Source of the DNA: Streptococcus infantis
Lineage (GTDB): Bacteria; Bacillota; Bacilli; Lactobacillales; Streptococcaceae
Length of the DNA: 64,000 bases
Assembly (NCBI RefSeq): GCF_015546995.1
Contig: NZ_JADMUH010000004.1
Coordinates: 41,277-105,276, forward strand
Reading direction: 5' to 3'
Below the pieces are notes generated by a model. The model saw only the letters and a list, made by a program, of their open reading frames with translations. It did not search any database and was not told the DNA's origin. Shown here in pieces: positions 17,260 through 26,241 of this stretch. A program made the position numbers and the translations under genes. Every line of letters starts with the position of its first letter. Position 1 is the stretch's first letter.

Positions 17260-18024
17260 ATGTCTAAAGTAGCTATTGTTACAGGTGCAGGTCAAGGAAT
17301 CGGTTTTGCAATCGCAAAACGCTTGGTCCAAGATGGTTTTAAGGTTGGGGTATTAGACTACAATGCTGAAACAGCTGAAAAAGCAGTTGCTGAGTTGTCA
17401 GCAGAGAATGCTTTAGCTGTTGTAGCAGATGTGTCTAAACAAGCAGAGGTTGCTGCAGCTTTCCAAAAAGTTGTAGACCATTTCGGAGACTTGAACGTTG
17501 TGGTAAACAACGCTGGTGTCGCTCCGACTACACCTCTAGATACGATTACAGAAGAACAGTTCAATCGTACCTTTGCTATTAACGTCGGTGGGGTAATCTG
17601 GGGAGCACAAGCTGCTCAAGCTCAATTCAAAGCACTTGGTCACGGTGGTAAAATCATCAACGCTACTTCTCAAGCAGGTGTTGTTGGAAATCCAAACTTG
17701 ACTGTTTATGGTGGTACAAAATTCGCTGTTCGTGGCATTACTCAAACATTGGCGCGTGATTTAGCTGATTCAGGCATCACTGTTAACGCTTATGCTCCAG
17801 GTATCGTTAAAACACCAATGATGTATGATATCGCTCACGAAGTTGGGAAAAATGCAGGAAAAGACGACGAATGGGGTATGCAAACATTCGCAAAAGATAT
17901 TACATTGAAACGCCTATCTGAGCCAGAAGATGTCGCTGCAGCGGTTAGCTTCCTTGCTGGACCAGATTCAAACTATATTACAGGTCAAACCATTATCGTC
18001 GATGGTGGTATGCAATTCCATTAA
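17260..18024 (+). CDS. butA: (S)-acetoin forming diacetyl reductase / butanediol dehydrogenase (SDR)
   Basis: The 254-aa short-chain dehydrogenase has TGAGQGIG (residues 8-15), NNAGVAP, catalytic Ser in NATSQAG, YGGTK (Tyr-x3-Lys) and a C-terminal [15 protein letters not shown], which matches acetoin reductases. It interconverts diacetyl/acetoin/butanediol with NAD(H) in the cytoplasm. Monocistronic with a strong promoter and terminator. GC-rich codon choice and strong RBS suggest high expression. Confidence 0.9.
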   Translation: MSKVAIVTGAGQGIGFAIAKRLVQDGFKVGVLDYNAETAEKAVAELSAENALAVVADVSKQAEVAAAFQKVVDHFGDLNVVVNNAGVAPTTPLDTITEEQFNRTFAINVGGVIWGAQAAQAQFKALGHGGKIINATSQAGVVGNPNLTVYGGTKFAVRGITQTLARDLADSGITVNAYAPGIVKTPMMYDIAHEVGKNAGKDDEWGMQTFAKDITLKRLSEPEDVAAAVSFLAGPDSNYITGQTIIVDGGMQFH

Positions 18025-18029
18025 GATAA

Positions 18030-18066
18030 AAAAAAAGAGGTTGGAAAATAATCCAACCTCTTTTAT
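18030..18066 (+). terminator. butA terminator
   Basis: AGAGGTTGGA/TCCAACCTCT hairpin with a T tract, 5 nt after the stop. Confidence 0.88.
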
Positions 18067-18186
18067 CATCTCTATGATTCCAATTTCCAGAGTCATTTTG
18101 TGTTAGTTAAACTAATCTTTCATCAAGACTAGGAATACTCTCTGCTCTAAATAGTGTGATTTGCCCTGTTTTAATAGAGCACAAGA

Positions 18187-18306
18187 TTAGGAACAGTTTG
18201 GATATCCATTTTTTTGCAAAGGAAAGGGCATCTCAAAATCATCAAAAGTAATATTTGCTGCATCTAAAGTAGCAATTCCACTGTTCACATATTTTTCATC
18301 TTTCAT
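18187..18306 (-). CDS. 39-aa peptide of unknown function
   Basis: ATG at 18306 follows AAAAGGAAATAA, which overlaps the stop region of the upstream lipoprotein gene (11-nt gap). It encodes 39 residues, starting MKDEKYVNSGIATLDAANIT and ending KNGYPNCS, with net negative charge and a single C-terminal Cys. It has no signal peptide, GG leader or membrane segment. After the stop, TGCTCTA/TAGAGCA forms a wide stem. The RBS and spacing make translation plausible. Function is not recognised; it may be a small signalling or modified peptide or a remnant. Confidence 0.5.
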   Translation of the reverse strand: MKDEKYVNSGIATLDAANITFDDFEMPFPLQKNGYPNCS

Positions 18307-18317
18307 TTTATTTCCTT

Positions 18318-18980
18318 TTAATTCGATACCGTTTCTATAAATGTATAAACATTATCATAGTGAACAGTTATTGAATAATAGTAATAATCGTCGTTTCGGT
18401 ATGAGCTTCCAAAACTTAATGTTGCTTGTTCATTTTCATCTTTTTTAAAATACTGATTGATAGTTTGATTCCGAACTAAATAATCAATATCAAATGCCCC
18501 ATTATTACCATTATAATTTTTAGATTTCATAGACAATGAAGATAGAAAAGAGTGATTAACTGTTAACTTTTGAAATAAAAATCCATCAAAAGGCCACAGT
18601 TCTTTCGCCTTCTTCTCATCAGAAAAGATAAATTCCCCGTTAATATAATCTACTTTTATAGTTTCTTCGGGCTTTTCAGTAATATCTTCAGAAGCACGTG
18701 TCTTAGTTAGAACTCCAGAAATTGTTTGGTTACTACTATCTCCTTGTAAAGTTATCTCTATAATATAGGTTCCACGTTTTATATATACTTGATTTACTTT
18801 GAACCCTTCCGGAAATTGCTTAAACAAGTCAAATAGATTCTCGGTTGGATAGACACGACTGATCTCAGAGACTTTGTTCTCAATCCATTCTCGACTGTTC
18901 TTATTTTCTCCGCACCCTGCCAATCCTATCATGATCAATCCTCCTAAAAGTACTATTGTGAGAAATATGCGTTTTTTCAT
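18318..18980 (-). CDS. Putative lipoprotein of unknown function
   Basis: A 220-aa protein with a clear lipoprotein signal (MKKRIF... lipobox GLAGC, Cys23) and a mature domain rich in beta pattern and aromatic residues (VNQVYIKRGTYIIEITLQGD, SSYRNDDYYYYSITVHYDN). The start at 18980 follows GGAGAAGGTT. It resembles the diverse Csa-like/tandem lipoproteins of Firmicutes only in general layout, and no domain is assigned with confidence. It is followed by the 39-aa peptide gene. Confidence 0.8.
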   Translation of the reverse strand: MKKRIFLTIVLLGGLIMIGLAGCGENKNSREWIENKVSEISRVYPTENLFDLFKQFPEGFKVNQVYIKRGTYIIEITLQGDSSNQTISGVLTKTRASEDITEKPEETIKVDYINGEFIFSDEKKAKELWPFDGFLFQKLTVNHSFLSSLSMKSKNYNGNNGAFDIDYLVRNQTINQYFKKDENEQATLSFGSSYRNDDYYYYSITVHYDNVYTFIETVSN

Positions 18981-19124
18981 AACCTTCTCCTTATTTATAA
19001 CATTCAATTAAACAACTAACCGTAGTTCCCATATAGTATATCATAAAAGACTGATATGACTGTTCCCTCGCTCACGTAGAATCCCTGTCTAATTCATTTT
19101 AAAGCACTGTAATCCTAAAAGTCA

Positions 19125-19133
19125 TGATATAAT
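19125..19133 (+). promoter_or_regulatory. Extended -10 promoter of lipoprotein gene
   Basis: TGA-TATAAT, 38 nt before the start codon of the 19172 gene. Confidence 0.6.
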
Positions 19134-19171
19134 AGGCAGTGAATAACAAGCATTACTTAAAGGAGAAATGT

Positions 19172-20140
19172 ATGAAAAAATCGTTTAGACTTTGTTGCCT
19201 AGCTTGTGTGACAACACTAGCTTTAGCCCTTGGCGCTTGCTCATCAAAGCCATCTACTAGTTCTACAAATAATTCAAATAATCAGGCTTCCACATACCAT
19301 AAGAAAGATGTAACTGGTCCTGCTGCTTCATTTGATTGGAATGCCAAAGTTGAACCTACGAACTATGAGAGAACCTTTGTTGAAACCAACAGTGGCAGTC
19401 AATTTAATAAAACTTTAGACCGTACTAAAGAAGCAGCTGAGAATCTTGAAAAAAAGAAAAAGGAAATTTCGGAGCCTAAGGTTCAAACAGCCCTCAAATT
19501 AGTGGATGCCGTCTTTGTCAATCAAGAAAATCTTGACCTAGTTGTGAAAGCAGCGGGTGCTAGCAATCAAGAAGAGTTATTTGATAAGGTTTGGAACGAA
19601 TATTTAGTCCCTGAGTTAACTAAAATCCGTCCGAATTTTTCAAATGATACGGTCTTTGAGTATAAGGGAGAAAAATATCCTCTCAAAATTTATGCACCAA
19701 TGTTTTTTAAGGTCAACACCAATGCTCTAGGAAAAGCCGGAGCCTATACTCTTGAAGATTATAAAGTAGAAGGTGACATGGTTTATTTGAAATTTATGTC
19801 CCCAGCTGTAGACACCTACCAATACGAAGTGAAAGCCTCTTATCACACAGCCAGTTTCGATTTCTTTCAAGGACTGGTGGAAGAACAACAAAAGGTTCTT
19901 GAAACAGACTATGCTAAAGCCATGAATATTCGTTTTGTATATCAATTGGCCGCTCTTGATTTTAATGCAGACAATTACGTAGATTTAGAAGGAATGGACT
20001 ATCTTGATCGAAATCCACATTATCTAGCGATAAAAGTTGATAGCAACGGAGATGCTAGCCTTGATAATGAAAATCTCGCCAACCTTTTACAAATTAGCAT
20101 GAAGGCTTCAAATGAAGCCAATAAAGGAAAATTTGAGTAA
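19172..20140 (+). CDS. Putative lipoprotein, 322 aa
   Basis: Signal peptide with lipobox LGAC (Cys23), then a Ser/Asn-rich linker (SSKPSTSSTNNSNNQAS) and a mostly helical soluble domain (NKTLDRTKEAAENLEKKKKE, DYAKAMNIRFVYQLAALDFNAD). The start at 19172 has AAAGGAGAAATGT. The domain is not recognised. The DFNADNYVDLEGMD and DSNGDASLDNE stretches look like short acidic metal-binding-like loops, but no EF-hand is claimed. Monocistronic, with a terminator after it. Confidence 0.82.
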   Translation: MKKSFRLCCLACVTTLALALGACSSKPSTSSTNNSNNQASTYHKKDVTGPAASFDWNAKVEPTNYERTFVETNSGSQFNKTLDRTKEAAENLEKKKKEISEPKVQTALKLVDAVFVNQENLDLVVKAAGASNQEELFDKVWNEYLVPELTKIRPNFSNDTVFEYKGEKYPLKIYAPMFFKVNTNALGKAGAYTLEDYKVEGDMVYLKFMSPAVDTYQYEVKASYHTASFDFFQGLVEEQQKVLETDYAKAMNIRFVYQLAALDFNADNYVDLEGMDYLDRNPHYLAIKVDSNGDASLDNENLANLLQISMKASNEANKGKFE

Positions 20141-20153
20141 GCTTTATCATAAC

Positions 20154-20182
20154 AAAAAATCACCTTTTCTAGGTGATTTTTT
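20154..20182. terminator. Bidirectional terminator
   Basis: AAAAATCACCT/AGGTGATTTTTT hairpin between the convergent lipoprotein and rsmE genes. Confidence 0.85.
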
Positions 20183-20191
20183 CATAGTCTC

Positions 20192-20935
20192 TTATTTTTC
20201 CAATTCTAGCAAAACACTAATAGCTGATAGGGCATAAAGCGGTGCTGTTTCTGCTCGCAAAATTCGAGGACCAAGTCCTGCCAGAACAGCTCCTTTGGCT
20301 TCAAAATCTTCTATTTCCGCAGGTGAAAGACCGCCTTCTGGACCAAAGATAAAGAGCAACTGAGTTTCTTTTTCAAGACCACTTACAGTTTGTACAAGAG
20401 CAGCGCTTTCTCCTTCTTTAGCCGACTCTTCGTAGGCTACCACGATGCGGTCAAACTGGTCCAGCTGAGCTAGAAAGTCTGCTTTTTTCTCAAAAAGGGT
20501 AATACTTGGGACAAGATTTCGCTTGCTTTGCTCGGCTGCTCCCAGGGCGATTTTTTCTAGTTTTTCAACCTTTTTCCCCAATTTCTTGCCATCCCACTTG
20601 GCAACTGACCAGTCGGCAGGAAAGGCCCAGATTTGGCTAGCCCCCAGTTCCGTCACCTTTTGAGTGATAAACTCCAGCTTGTCCCCCTTGGGAAAACCTG
20701 ATGCGATGGTCACTTGGACTGGCAGTTCCACATTGTCAGCTAGTTCTTCAACCAATTCAAACTGACGAGCCTCTACATCTAGCACGCGCGCCAAATGCTT
20801 GATCCCGTCATTAAAGACTAGGGTCACTTGGTCATCCTCTTTCAAGCGCATAACTTGAAACATGTGCTTGCTGGTTTCCTTGTCCTCGATAGTGACTGGT
20901 GAGCTAGCACTGCCTTTGACAAAATACTGTTGCAT
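20192..20935 (-). CDS. rsmE: 16S rRNA (uracil1498-N3)-methyltransferase RsmE
   Basis: The 247-aa SPOUT methyltransferase starts MQQYFVKG, has the PUA-like N-terminal domain and the C-terminal SAM knot (LFIFGPEGGLSPAEI, GLGPRILRAETAPLYALS). It methylates U1498 of 16S rRNA. The start at 20935 has GGAGG 5 nt upstream; an ATG at 20947 lies inside prmA and is rejected. It is coupled to prmA, a common streptococcal order. Confidence 0.94.
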   Translation of the reverse strand: MQQYFVKGSASSPVTIEDKETSKHMFQVMRLKEDDQVTLVFNDGIKHLARVLDVEARQFELVEELADNVELPVQVTIASGFPKGDKLEFITQKVTELGASQIWAFPADWSVAKWDGKKLGKKVEKLEKIALGAAEQSKRNLVPSITLFEKKADFLAQLDQFDRIVVAYEESAKEGESAALVQTVSGLEKETQLLFIFGPEGGLSPAEIEDFEAKGAVLAGLGPRILRAETAPLYALSAISVLLELEK

Positions 20936-20936
20936 T

Positions 20937-21887
20937 CTAACCTCCAATCACACCAGAAATATCCTTGGTCTTCTTGAAGACACAGGCATTCCACTCCCCT
21001 TGGATCATATGGGTTTCAAGGAAAAATCCAGCTGACTCCGCCGACTCGCGCACCATGTCCCACTTGTCCTTGATAATCCCACTCATGATGAGGTAGCCTT
21101 CGTCCTTAACCAAACGATAAGCATCCTCTGTCAGATGAATGAGGATATCCGCCAAGATATTAGCTACAATCACATCTGCTTCAATCTCAACACCCTTAAG
21201 CAAGTCTCCTGCTGCTACATGGATGTTTTCCATGCCTGGATTGAGTTCAATATTTTCCTGAGCGACCCGAACTGCTACATCATCTAGGTCATAGGCAAAG
21301 ATTTCCTTAGCACCAAGTAGAGAGCTAGCAATGGAAAGAACCCCTGAACCTGCCCCCACATCGATCACCGTTTCACCACCACGAAGGACCTGCTCCAAGG
21401 CAAAAAGACTCATCTTAGTGGTTGGATGCGTACCTGTCCCAAAGGCCATCCCTGGATCTAGCTTGATAATCTTTTCTCCCGCTGTTGCTTCATAGTCCGT
21501 CCATGATGGCACGATGGTCAGGTCATGGGTAATGCGAGTTGGTTCATAGTATTTCTTCCAGTTGTCTGCCCAGTCTTCCTCAGCCAAGGCAGTCGTCCCA
21601 ATCTTGACCTCTCCCAAATCCATAAAGTCTGTCAATTCTGCAAGACGCGCCTGCAAATCCGCTTCAACCGCTACCACATCAACCGTTTCGGGATAGTAAG
21701 CTGTCACCACAATTTCTTCTTGCTGCTCGACCTCAGGGAAAATCTCACCGAAGCGATCGACATTGCCCACATAGTCCATGCTGTCTTCAATAGCAACCCC
21801 TTGGGCGCCTAACTCGATCAAGAGATTGGAAACTAATTCCTCTCCCTCACGCTTAACCGTTACTTTTAACTCTTGCCATGTTTCCAT
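20937..21887 (-). CDS. prmA: Ribosomal protein L11 methyltransferase PrmA
   Basis: The 316-aa class I methyltransferase has [14 protein letters not shown] (SAM motif I, about residue 175), the PrmA-specific [17 protein letters not shown], and [11 protein letters not shown]. It trimethylates L11. Its start overlaps the end of the upstream membrane-protein gene by 22 nt, and rsmE follows after 1 nt. Confidence 0.95.
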   Translation of the reverse strand: METWQELKVTVKREGEELVSNLLIELGAQGVAIEDSMDYVGNVDRFGEIFPEVEQQEEIVVTAYYPETVDVVAVEADLQARLAELTDFMDLGEVKIGTTALAEEDWADNWKKYYEPTRITHDLTIVPSWTDYEATAGEKIIKLDPGMAFGTGTHPTTKMSLFALEQVLRGGETVIDVGAGSGVLSIASSLLGAKEIFAYDLDDVAVRVAQENIELNPGMENIHVAAGDLLKGVEIEADVIVANILADILIHLTEDAYRLVKDEGYLIMSGIIKDKWDMVRESAESAGFFLETHMIQGEWNACVFKKTKDISGVIGG

Positions 21888-22267
21888 TTTGTATTTTCCT
21901 TATTCTTCTTAAATTCTTCAATCACATCTGTATAGTGTTCTTTCATTGCGCTATGAATCTGCTGTTTAAAAATACCAAACATAAGATAATAAACAAATAG
22001 AACAATTCCTGCAAGCAGTAGCAGTAATAAAAAATGTACTGAAAGGGGCAGTACGAGACCTTCACCACTCAGTAAGGGTAAAACAAGCATTAATCCCCAA
22101 ATAACAGCCATAGAGATCCCAGCTACTTTCGTACCACTTTCTCTCTGCTTCTTTAACTTTAAATATTCCATGTAAATGAATGTAGCTTCTTCCCTAGAGT
22201 ATTGTCCAGTTTTTAGTTTGCGTTTAACTTCCTTGTTTAACGTGGTTGTTGCAATTGCAAAAATCAT
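21866..22267 (-). CDS. Small membrane protein, two TM segments
   Basis: A 133-aa protein with an N-terminal charged helix ([34 protein letters not shown]), two hydrophobic segments (about 48-66 and 74-97) and a charged C-terminal tail. It overlaps the Nudix gene (ATGA) upstream and prmA downstream by 22 nt, so it sits inside a tightly packed operon and is probably real. No known domain recognised. Confidence 0.72.
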   Translation of the reverse strand: MIFAIATTTLNKEVKRKLKTGQYSREEATFIYMEYLKLKKQRESGTKVAGISMAVIWGLMLVLPLLSGEGLVLPLSVHFLLLLLLAGIVLFVYYLMFGIFKQQIHSAMKEHYTDVIEEFKKNKENTKWKHGKS

Positions 22268-22692
22268 TTCACTTCCTCCAAATAATCCCTCAATCTACCC
22301 TGCAACTGCGGAACTACTTGACTGGATGTCAAAAATTCCTCAATGTTCATCAATTTATAGCCCTGCCCTTCATCTCCAAAGGTGATACTGTCAAACTGTT
22401 CTTGACTTAGTTGCCCGACCATAAATACTGACTGTCTGCCTTCATAGAGCATGCTGGGATAGACCTTACTCCAGAGCAGGCAATCTTCGGTCAAGTGAAT
22501 GCCTAGTTCCTCATAAACTTCACGCGCCACGCACTCAAAAGGACTTTCGTCCCCTTCACGACCACCACCCGGCAACTCCCACATATTGGGCCAAGGAATA
22601 TTTTCCTTGTCATCACGCAAGATGGTTAGTAGCTTATCTCCGCAAAATAGAGCAATTTTGCAGCCTGTGAAATCTAAAATATCTACGTCCAC
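22264..22692 (-). CDS. Nudix hydrolase
   Basis: The 142-aa protein has a Nudix box GGGREGDESPFECVAREVYEELGI (Gx5Ex7REVxEExG pattern), so it hydrolyses a nucleoside diphosphate linked to another group; MutT-like or ADP-sugar substrates are possible. WPNMWELPGG before the box is MutT-like. In operon between a DUF3013 gene (9 nt upstream) and a small membrane protein. Confidence 0.9.
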   Translation of the reverse strand: MDVDILDFTGCKIALFCGDKLLTILRDDKENIPWPNMWELPGGGREGDESPFECVAREVYEELGIHLTEDCLLWSKVYPSMLYEGRQSVFMVGQLSQEQFDSITFGDEGQGYKLMNIEEFLTSSQVVPQLQGRLRDYLEEVK

Positions 22693-22701
22693 TACAAGCT
22701 C

Positions 22702-23172
22702 CTAGTATCTAGGATAAGGGTAAAATTCTCCCTCTTCCAAGCCAACTTTCCCTTCTTCAAAGACTTCTTGGTTCCATTCCATGACGAATTCTTCTGCTTC
22801 TGGGTCTTCCAAAAAGTCCATGAGGGCATCTAGTCCAACCTCTGCAGTATCTTTGAGGAATAGTGCAAAATAAGCTAAAAATTCACGAGAAAAACCTTTC
22901 TTCGGCAGATAAGGGATGACTGTGAGATAGTCTTCTGCATTAACTGTTGACTTGGCAGGGTTATAAAAAAGCATCGCTTCTTCAAAAAGGATATCATCTG
23001 ACGAAACCTCTCCGTCTTCATCTAACATCTCCACCCCTGCAGAATTTTGCGCCTCTAATAGAAAACTCACTTCAACCGCATGATTACGCTTGTCCCAACT
23101 AATCTCATAATCAAAAGGAAAGTTCTTGTCCAACTCTTCTTGTAAAACATCTAAAAATCCATATGTTGCCAT
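22702..23172 (-). CDS. DUF3013 family protein
   Basis: A 156-aa very acidic soluble protein (MATYGFLDVLQEELDKNFPFDYEISWD start, ends EGEFYPYPRY) of the DUF3013 family found in streptococci and lactococci. It is first in the run to Nudix, membrane protein, prmA and rsmE. Function unknown. Confidence 0.82.
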   Translation of the reverse strand: MATYGFLDVLQEELDKNFPFDYEISWDKRNHAVEVSFLLEAQNSAGVEMLDEDGEVSSDDILFEEAMLFYNPAKSTVNAEDYLTVIPYLPKKGFSREFLAYFALFLKDTAEVGLDALMDFLEDPEAEEFVMEWNQEVFEEGKVGLEEGEFYPYPRY

Positions 23173-23287
23173 TTTGTCCTCTTTCTATACGACTCTTCAA
23201 TCGCCCCGAATACTCGGAAATATGCTAAAATAGATACTACCATATTACCACATTCGTATCAGAAAATCCATGTTAGAAAGGGCTGCT

Positions 23288-24559
23288 ATGCCAGACAATC
23301 TCGCGCTTCGTATGCGCCCCAAAACCATCGACCAGGTCATCGGTCAGGAGCATCTAGTTGGACCAGGCAAGATTATCCGCCGTATGGTGGAAGCCAATCG
23401 CCTATCCTCTATGATACTATACGGACCTCCAGGCATCGGAAAAACCAGTATCGCTTCAGCCATCGCTGGAACGACCAAATATGCCTTTAGAACCTTCAAT
23501 GCCACTGTTGATAGTAAAAAACGTCTCCAAGAGATTGCTGAAGAAGCTAAATTCTCAGGTGGCCTTGTACTGCTACTAGACGAGATTCATCGTCTTGACA
23601 AGACCAAGCAAGACTTCCTCTTGCCTCTTTTGGAAAGTGGACTGGTCATCATGATTGGAGCCACGACTGAAAATCCTTTCTTTTCTGTCACTCCAGCCAT
23701 TCGTAGCCGTGTTCAGATTTTTGAATTAGAACCCTTATCCAATCAAGACGTCAAAAAGGCCATTCAAATAGCCCTGACAGATCCTGAACGAGGTTTTGAT
23801 TTCCCAGTTAAGTTAGATGATGATGCCCTTGATTTTATAGCAACATCGACCAACGGAGATCTCCGTTCTGCCTTTAACTCGCTGGACTTGGCAGTTCTCT
23901 CCACTCCAGCTACTGACAAAGGTATCCACCATATTACACTGGATATCATGGAAAATAGTCTTCAGAGAAGCTACATCACTATGGACAAGGATGGAGACGG
24001 ACACTATGATGTCCTTTCTGCCCTTCAAAAGTCTATTCGCGGTTCAGATGTGGACGCTAGTCTCCACTATGCTGCTCGCTTGATAGAGGCTGGTGACCTT
24101 CCTAGCCTAGCTCGTCGTTTGACTGTGATTGCTTATGAAGATATCGGTTTGGCCAATCCCGAAGCCCAGATTCATACCGTGACTGCTCTGGATGCAGCAC
24201 AGAGGATCGGTTTCCCCGAAGCCCGCATCCTCATTGCCAATGTTGTGATTGATTTGGCCCTTTCTCCAAAATCCAACTCAGCCTATGTAGCTATGGACAA
24301 GGCTCTGTCTGACCTTAAAACCTCAGGCCACCTACCAATCCCACGTCACCTGCGAGATGGCCACTATAGTGGTAGCAAGGAATTAGGCAATGCCCAAAAC
24401 TACCTCTATCCACATAACTACCCAGGTCACTGGGTCAAACAAGAGTACTTGCCAGAAAAAATTCGCAACCATAGCTACTTCTCACCAGAAGATAGTGGAA
24501 AATACGAACGTGCCCTGGCTCAACGCAAGGAAACCATTGATAAATTACGAAACTTATGA
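23288..24559 (+). CDS. rarA: Replication-associated recombination protein RarA
   Basis: The 423-aa AAA+ ATPase related to clamp-loader subunits has LRMRPKTIDQVIGQEHLVG, Walker A YGPPGIGKTS, DEIHRLDK (Walker B), sensor GATTENPFFSV and the C-terminal RarA tetramerisation region ending YLPEKIRNHSYFSPEDSGKYERAL. It acts at stalled forks. The start at 23288 (MPDNLAL) has AAAGGG upstream; ATG 23270 has none. 6S RNA follows, as in other streptococci. Confidence 0.93.
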   Translation: MPDNLALRMRPKTIDQVIGQEHLVGPGKIIRRMVEANRLSSMILYGPPGIGKTSIASAIAGTTKYAFRTFNATVDSKKRLQEIAEEAKFSGGLVLLLDEIHRLDKTKQDFLLPLLESGLVIMIGATTENPFFSVTPAIRSRVQIFELEPLSNQDVKKAIQIALTDPERGFDFPVKLDDDALDFIATSTNGDLRSAFNSLDLAVLSTPATDKGIHHITLDIMENSLQRSYITMDKDGDGHYDVLSALQKSIRGSDVDASLHYAARLIEAGDLPSLARRLTVIAYEDIGLANPEAQIHTVTALDAAQRIGFPEARILIANVVIDLALSPKSNSAYVAMDKALSDLKTSGHLPIPRHLRDGHYSGSKELGNAQNYLYPHNYPGHWVKQEYLPEKIRNHSYFSPEDSGKYERALAQRKETIDKLRNL

Positions 24560-24587
24560 AATCCTTTTCAAAATTTTTAATTTTCCC

Positions 24588-24620
24588 TTGATTTTTTTTG
24601 AAAAAGTGGTATCATATAAT
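24588..24620 (+). promoter_or_regulatory. 6S RNA promoter
   Basis: TATAAT at 24615-24620, 9 nt before the 6S closing stem; the -35 is weak, TTGATT (24588) at 21 nt or T-rich sequence at 17 nt. Confidence 0.55.
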
Positions 24621-24625
24621 CATAG

Positions 24626-24815
24626 AAACGCTGTGGTGTACGACTTCACATTTAAGTGTTGACCGACTATTTTTTGTATTATTAGGGAAACAAAAGTCTT
24701 CTAACAGCATGTAGGCCGTCTCACACGGAAACAGCTTCAGTTAGAGCGAGTTGCCCACCTGCTTAATTGCGCGGGTTCAATACAAACCGTGAAGTTTCGG
24801 CACCAATACAGCTTT
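24626..24815 (+). ncRNA. ssrS: 6S RNA
   Basis: A roughly 185-nt non-coding RNA between rarA and tRNA-Lys. The 5' end GCTGTGGTG (24630-24638) pairs with the 3' end CACCAATACAGC (24801-24812), giving the closing stem of 6S RNA, followed by CTTTTTATTT. The interior has a second stem set and a large bubble, and TATAAT lies just upstream. 6S RNA binds sigma-A RNA polymerase and dampens transcription in stationary phase. Assignment rests on closing-stem structure and gene position (rarA-6S-tRNA-Lys), not on a covariance search. Confidence 0.82.
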
Positions 24816-24821
24816 TTATTT

Positions 24822-24894
24822 GCCTCCTTAGCTCAGTTGGTAGAGCAGTAGACTCTTAATCTATGGGTCACAGGTTCGAGCCCTGTAGGGGGCA
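24822..24894 (+). tRNA. tRNA-Lys(CTT)
   Basis: 73-nt cloverleaf: acceptor GCCTCCT/AGGGGGC, D-arm GCTC/GAGC, anticodon stem GTAGA/TCTAT with loop CTCTTAA (anticodon CTT), T-arm ACAGG-TTCGAGC-CCTGT, discriminator A. CCA is not encoded. Its 3' end is the core of the integration site. Confidence 0.97.
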
Positions 24895-24923
24895 TCTAAA
24901 TCAACAGGAAAAAGCCTTGATTT
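24884..24923 (+). repeat. Left attachment-like repeat (attL)
   Basis: The last 11 nt of tRNA-Lys plus 29 nt of flank, identical over 40 bp to 29099-29138. The pair spans a 4215-bp remnant. Confidence 0.8.
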
Positions 24924-24937
24924 ATAAGGCTTTTTTG
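24907..24937 (+). terminator. tRNA-Lys terminator
   Basis: AAAAAGCCTTG...AAGGCTTTTTT hairpin. A second copy of this terminator sits in the right repeat at about 29122-29150. Confidence 0.8.
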
Positions 24938-24952
24938 CTTGTCTATAACTGA

Positions 24953-24973
24953 TTTGCCCCATCATTTGCCCCA
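24953..24973 (+). repeat. Arm-like tandem TTTGCCCCA repeats (left)
   Basis: TTTGCCCCA at 24953-24961 and 24965-24973, 12-nt period, 30 nt inside the left att repeat. The same word pair is near the right end (26370, 28976). Tandem short repeats next to att are typical integrase arm sites. Confidence 0.55.
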
Positions 24974-24986
24974 CATTTTTTTATGA

Positions 24987-25406
24987 GCAATCTTTCCAGA
25001 CATCTCTGATTACGAAAAACAAAAAAGCTATCCTACCTTTGCAAATTTGGATAAGATAGCAGAATATTTTAATGCAACTCCAACCCAACTATTTGGAACT
25101 AGTAAAGAGATTGAGTTAGAAAAGAGTGTTCTTGAATCTAATGAATACTCTGATAAAGTAAGTGAGATTTTAAAAGCTGTCAAATACATCGAAGATTTTC
25201 TAGAAACTGATGGACAGTACTTAGAGGATTTACTTTACTTAACAAGAGGCAACCAACTATACACAGAAGATGGAGATGAGTTGTATATTGATCCAACTTC
25301 TCAGAAAAGAACACTTCATAACCAATATGAACCTGGTTTTATTGAAGCAAGGGATAAATCTCCACTAGAACTCTTAATTGAAAATAAGGAATTGTTTGAT
25401 AAATAG
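24987..25406 (+). pseudogene. Truncated phage/ICE-type XRE repressor
   Basis: The open frame has lost its start and the first HTH helices. It begins FPDISDYEKQKSYPTFANLDKIAEYF, which is the second half of an XRE HTH (turn after helix 3, then helices 4-5 ending NATPTQLFG). It continues with an acidic dimer region (ESNEYSDKVSEILKAVKYIEDFLE) and ends ELLIENKELFDK, as in immunity repressors. A stop codon precedes the fragment at 24984. It marks the body of the integrated element. Confidence 0.78.
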
Positions 25407-25556
25407 AAAAAGCGAGGATAACCTCGCTTCAGATTGAAGTTAAAATCTTTAGAAGACACTTTTATAAGGACTTTGTCTTCAATCTGTGAAAAGGAGTGAA
25501 AACTCCTTTTCTTTTTGTAAGTCAGACTGAAACTTCCAAATTGTTTATTTATTTTA

Positions 25557-25585
25557 TTGACATTTTCTATAAAAATAAGTACAAT
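25557..25585 (+). promoter_or_regulatory. Promoter of HdeD-like gene
   Basis: TTGACA (25557-25562), 17-nt spacer, TACAAT (25580-25585). Confidence 0.78.
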
Positions 25586-25624
25586 AGTTTTATTAGCAAA
25601 CTATACTATATAGGGGGTATTGAA

Positions 25625-26140
25625 ATGAAATTTTCTAATCGTTTACTGCTATTCCTTGCAGGAGTTGTTTTTGTCCTTTTAGGACTTTTCCTATTTACAA
25701 ACCCAGTAGCTAATCTTGTTGCTTACAGCTGGTGGATTTCATTTGGTTTACTGGTTTCTTCTATAGCAGCTATTTTAGGCTATTTCTCTGCACCAAAAGA
25801 GCTTCGCTCACCTGTTTATCTTTTCCAAGGATTTGTTAGTCTTCTCTTAGCTCTTTACCTCGTTGCTTATGGCTTTGTGACCCTGCCGGTCGTCATTCCG
25901 ACCATTGTAGGAATTTGGTTAATTGTAGAAGCCATTATTGCTTTCTTTAAAGGCAATCGTCTAAGATTGATTTTCCCTATTATTGGTAGCAATATCATGT
26001 GGGTAGCCTTGCTTGAATTTTTACTAGGTCTAGTGATTCTGTTCAATCCAGTGGCTACAGGTGTCTTTGTCGTTTATGTCATTGCCTTTTCATTTTTAGT
26101 TACTGGCTTCACCTACATTATTGAGGCCTTTCGTAAATAG
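25625..26140 (+). CDS. HdeD / DUF308 family membrane protein
   Basis: A 171-aa six-TM protein with the DUF308 repeat (FLAGVVFVLLGLFLFTNPVA and later LEFLLGLVILFNPVATGVF). HdeD in enterobacteria is linked to acid resistance; the role here is unknown. The start at 25625 has AGGGGG and is preferred over ATG 25496. It has its own promoter and terminator, and is cargo of the tRNA-Lys scar. Confidence 0.87.
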   Translation: MKFSNRLLLFLAGVVFVLLGLFLFTNPVANLVAYSWWISFGLLVSSIAAILGYFSAPKELRSPVYLFQGFVSLLLALYLVAYGFVTLPVVIPTIVGIWLIVEAIIAFFKGNRLRLIFPIIGSNIMWVALLEFLLGLVILFNPVATGVFVVYVIAFSFLVTGFTYIIEAFRK

Positions 26141-26165
26141 TCTAGTTGCTATTTCTATCGCATTC

Positions 26166-26198
26166 AAAAAAGCTGGGAAATCATATTCTCAGCTTTTT
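26166..26198 (+). terminator. Terminator of HdeD-like gene
   Basis: AAAAAGCTG/CAGCTTTTT hairpin with one internal mismatch pair. Confidence 0.82.
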
Positions 26199-26241
26199 CG
26201 TCTCTTTAATTATCACTTTTTCGCATTCCATTCTACGTAGA

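Noticed and set aside
18187..18306. 39-aa peptide as a competence or bacteriocin precursor
   Set aside because: No GG leader, no hydrophobic signal and no transporter, regulator or immunity gene nearby; kept only as an unknown peptide.
24626..24815. Possible tmRNA or riboswitch
   Set aside because: No tmRNA tag frame or tRNA-like ends. The closing stem, size and rarA/tRNA-Lys context fit 6S RNA better.
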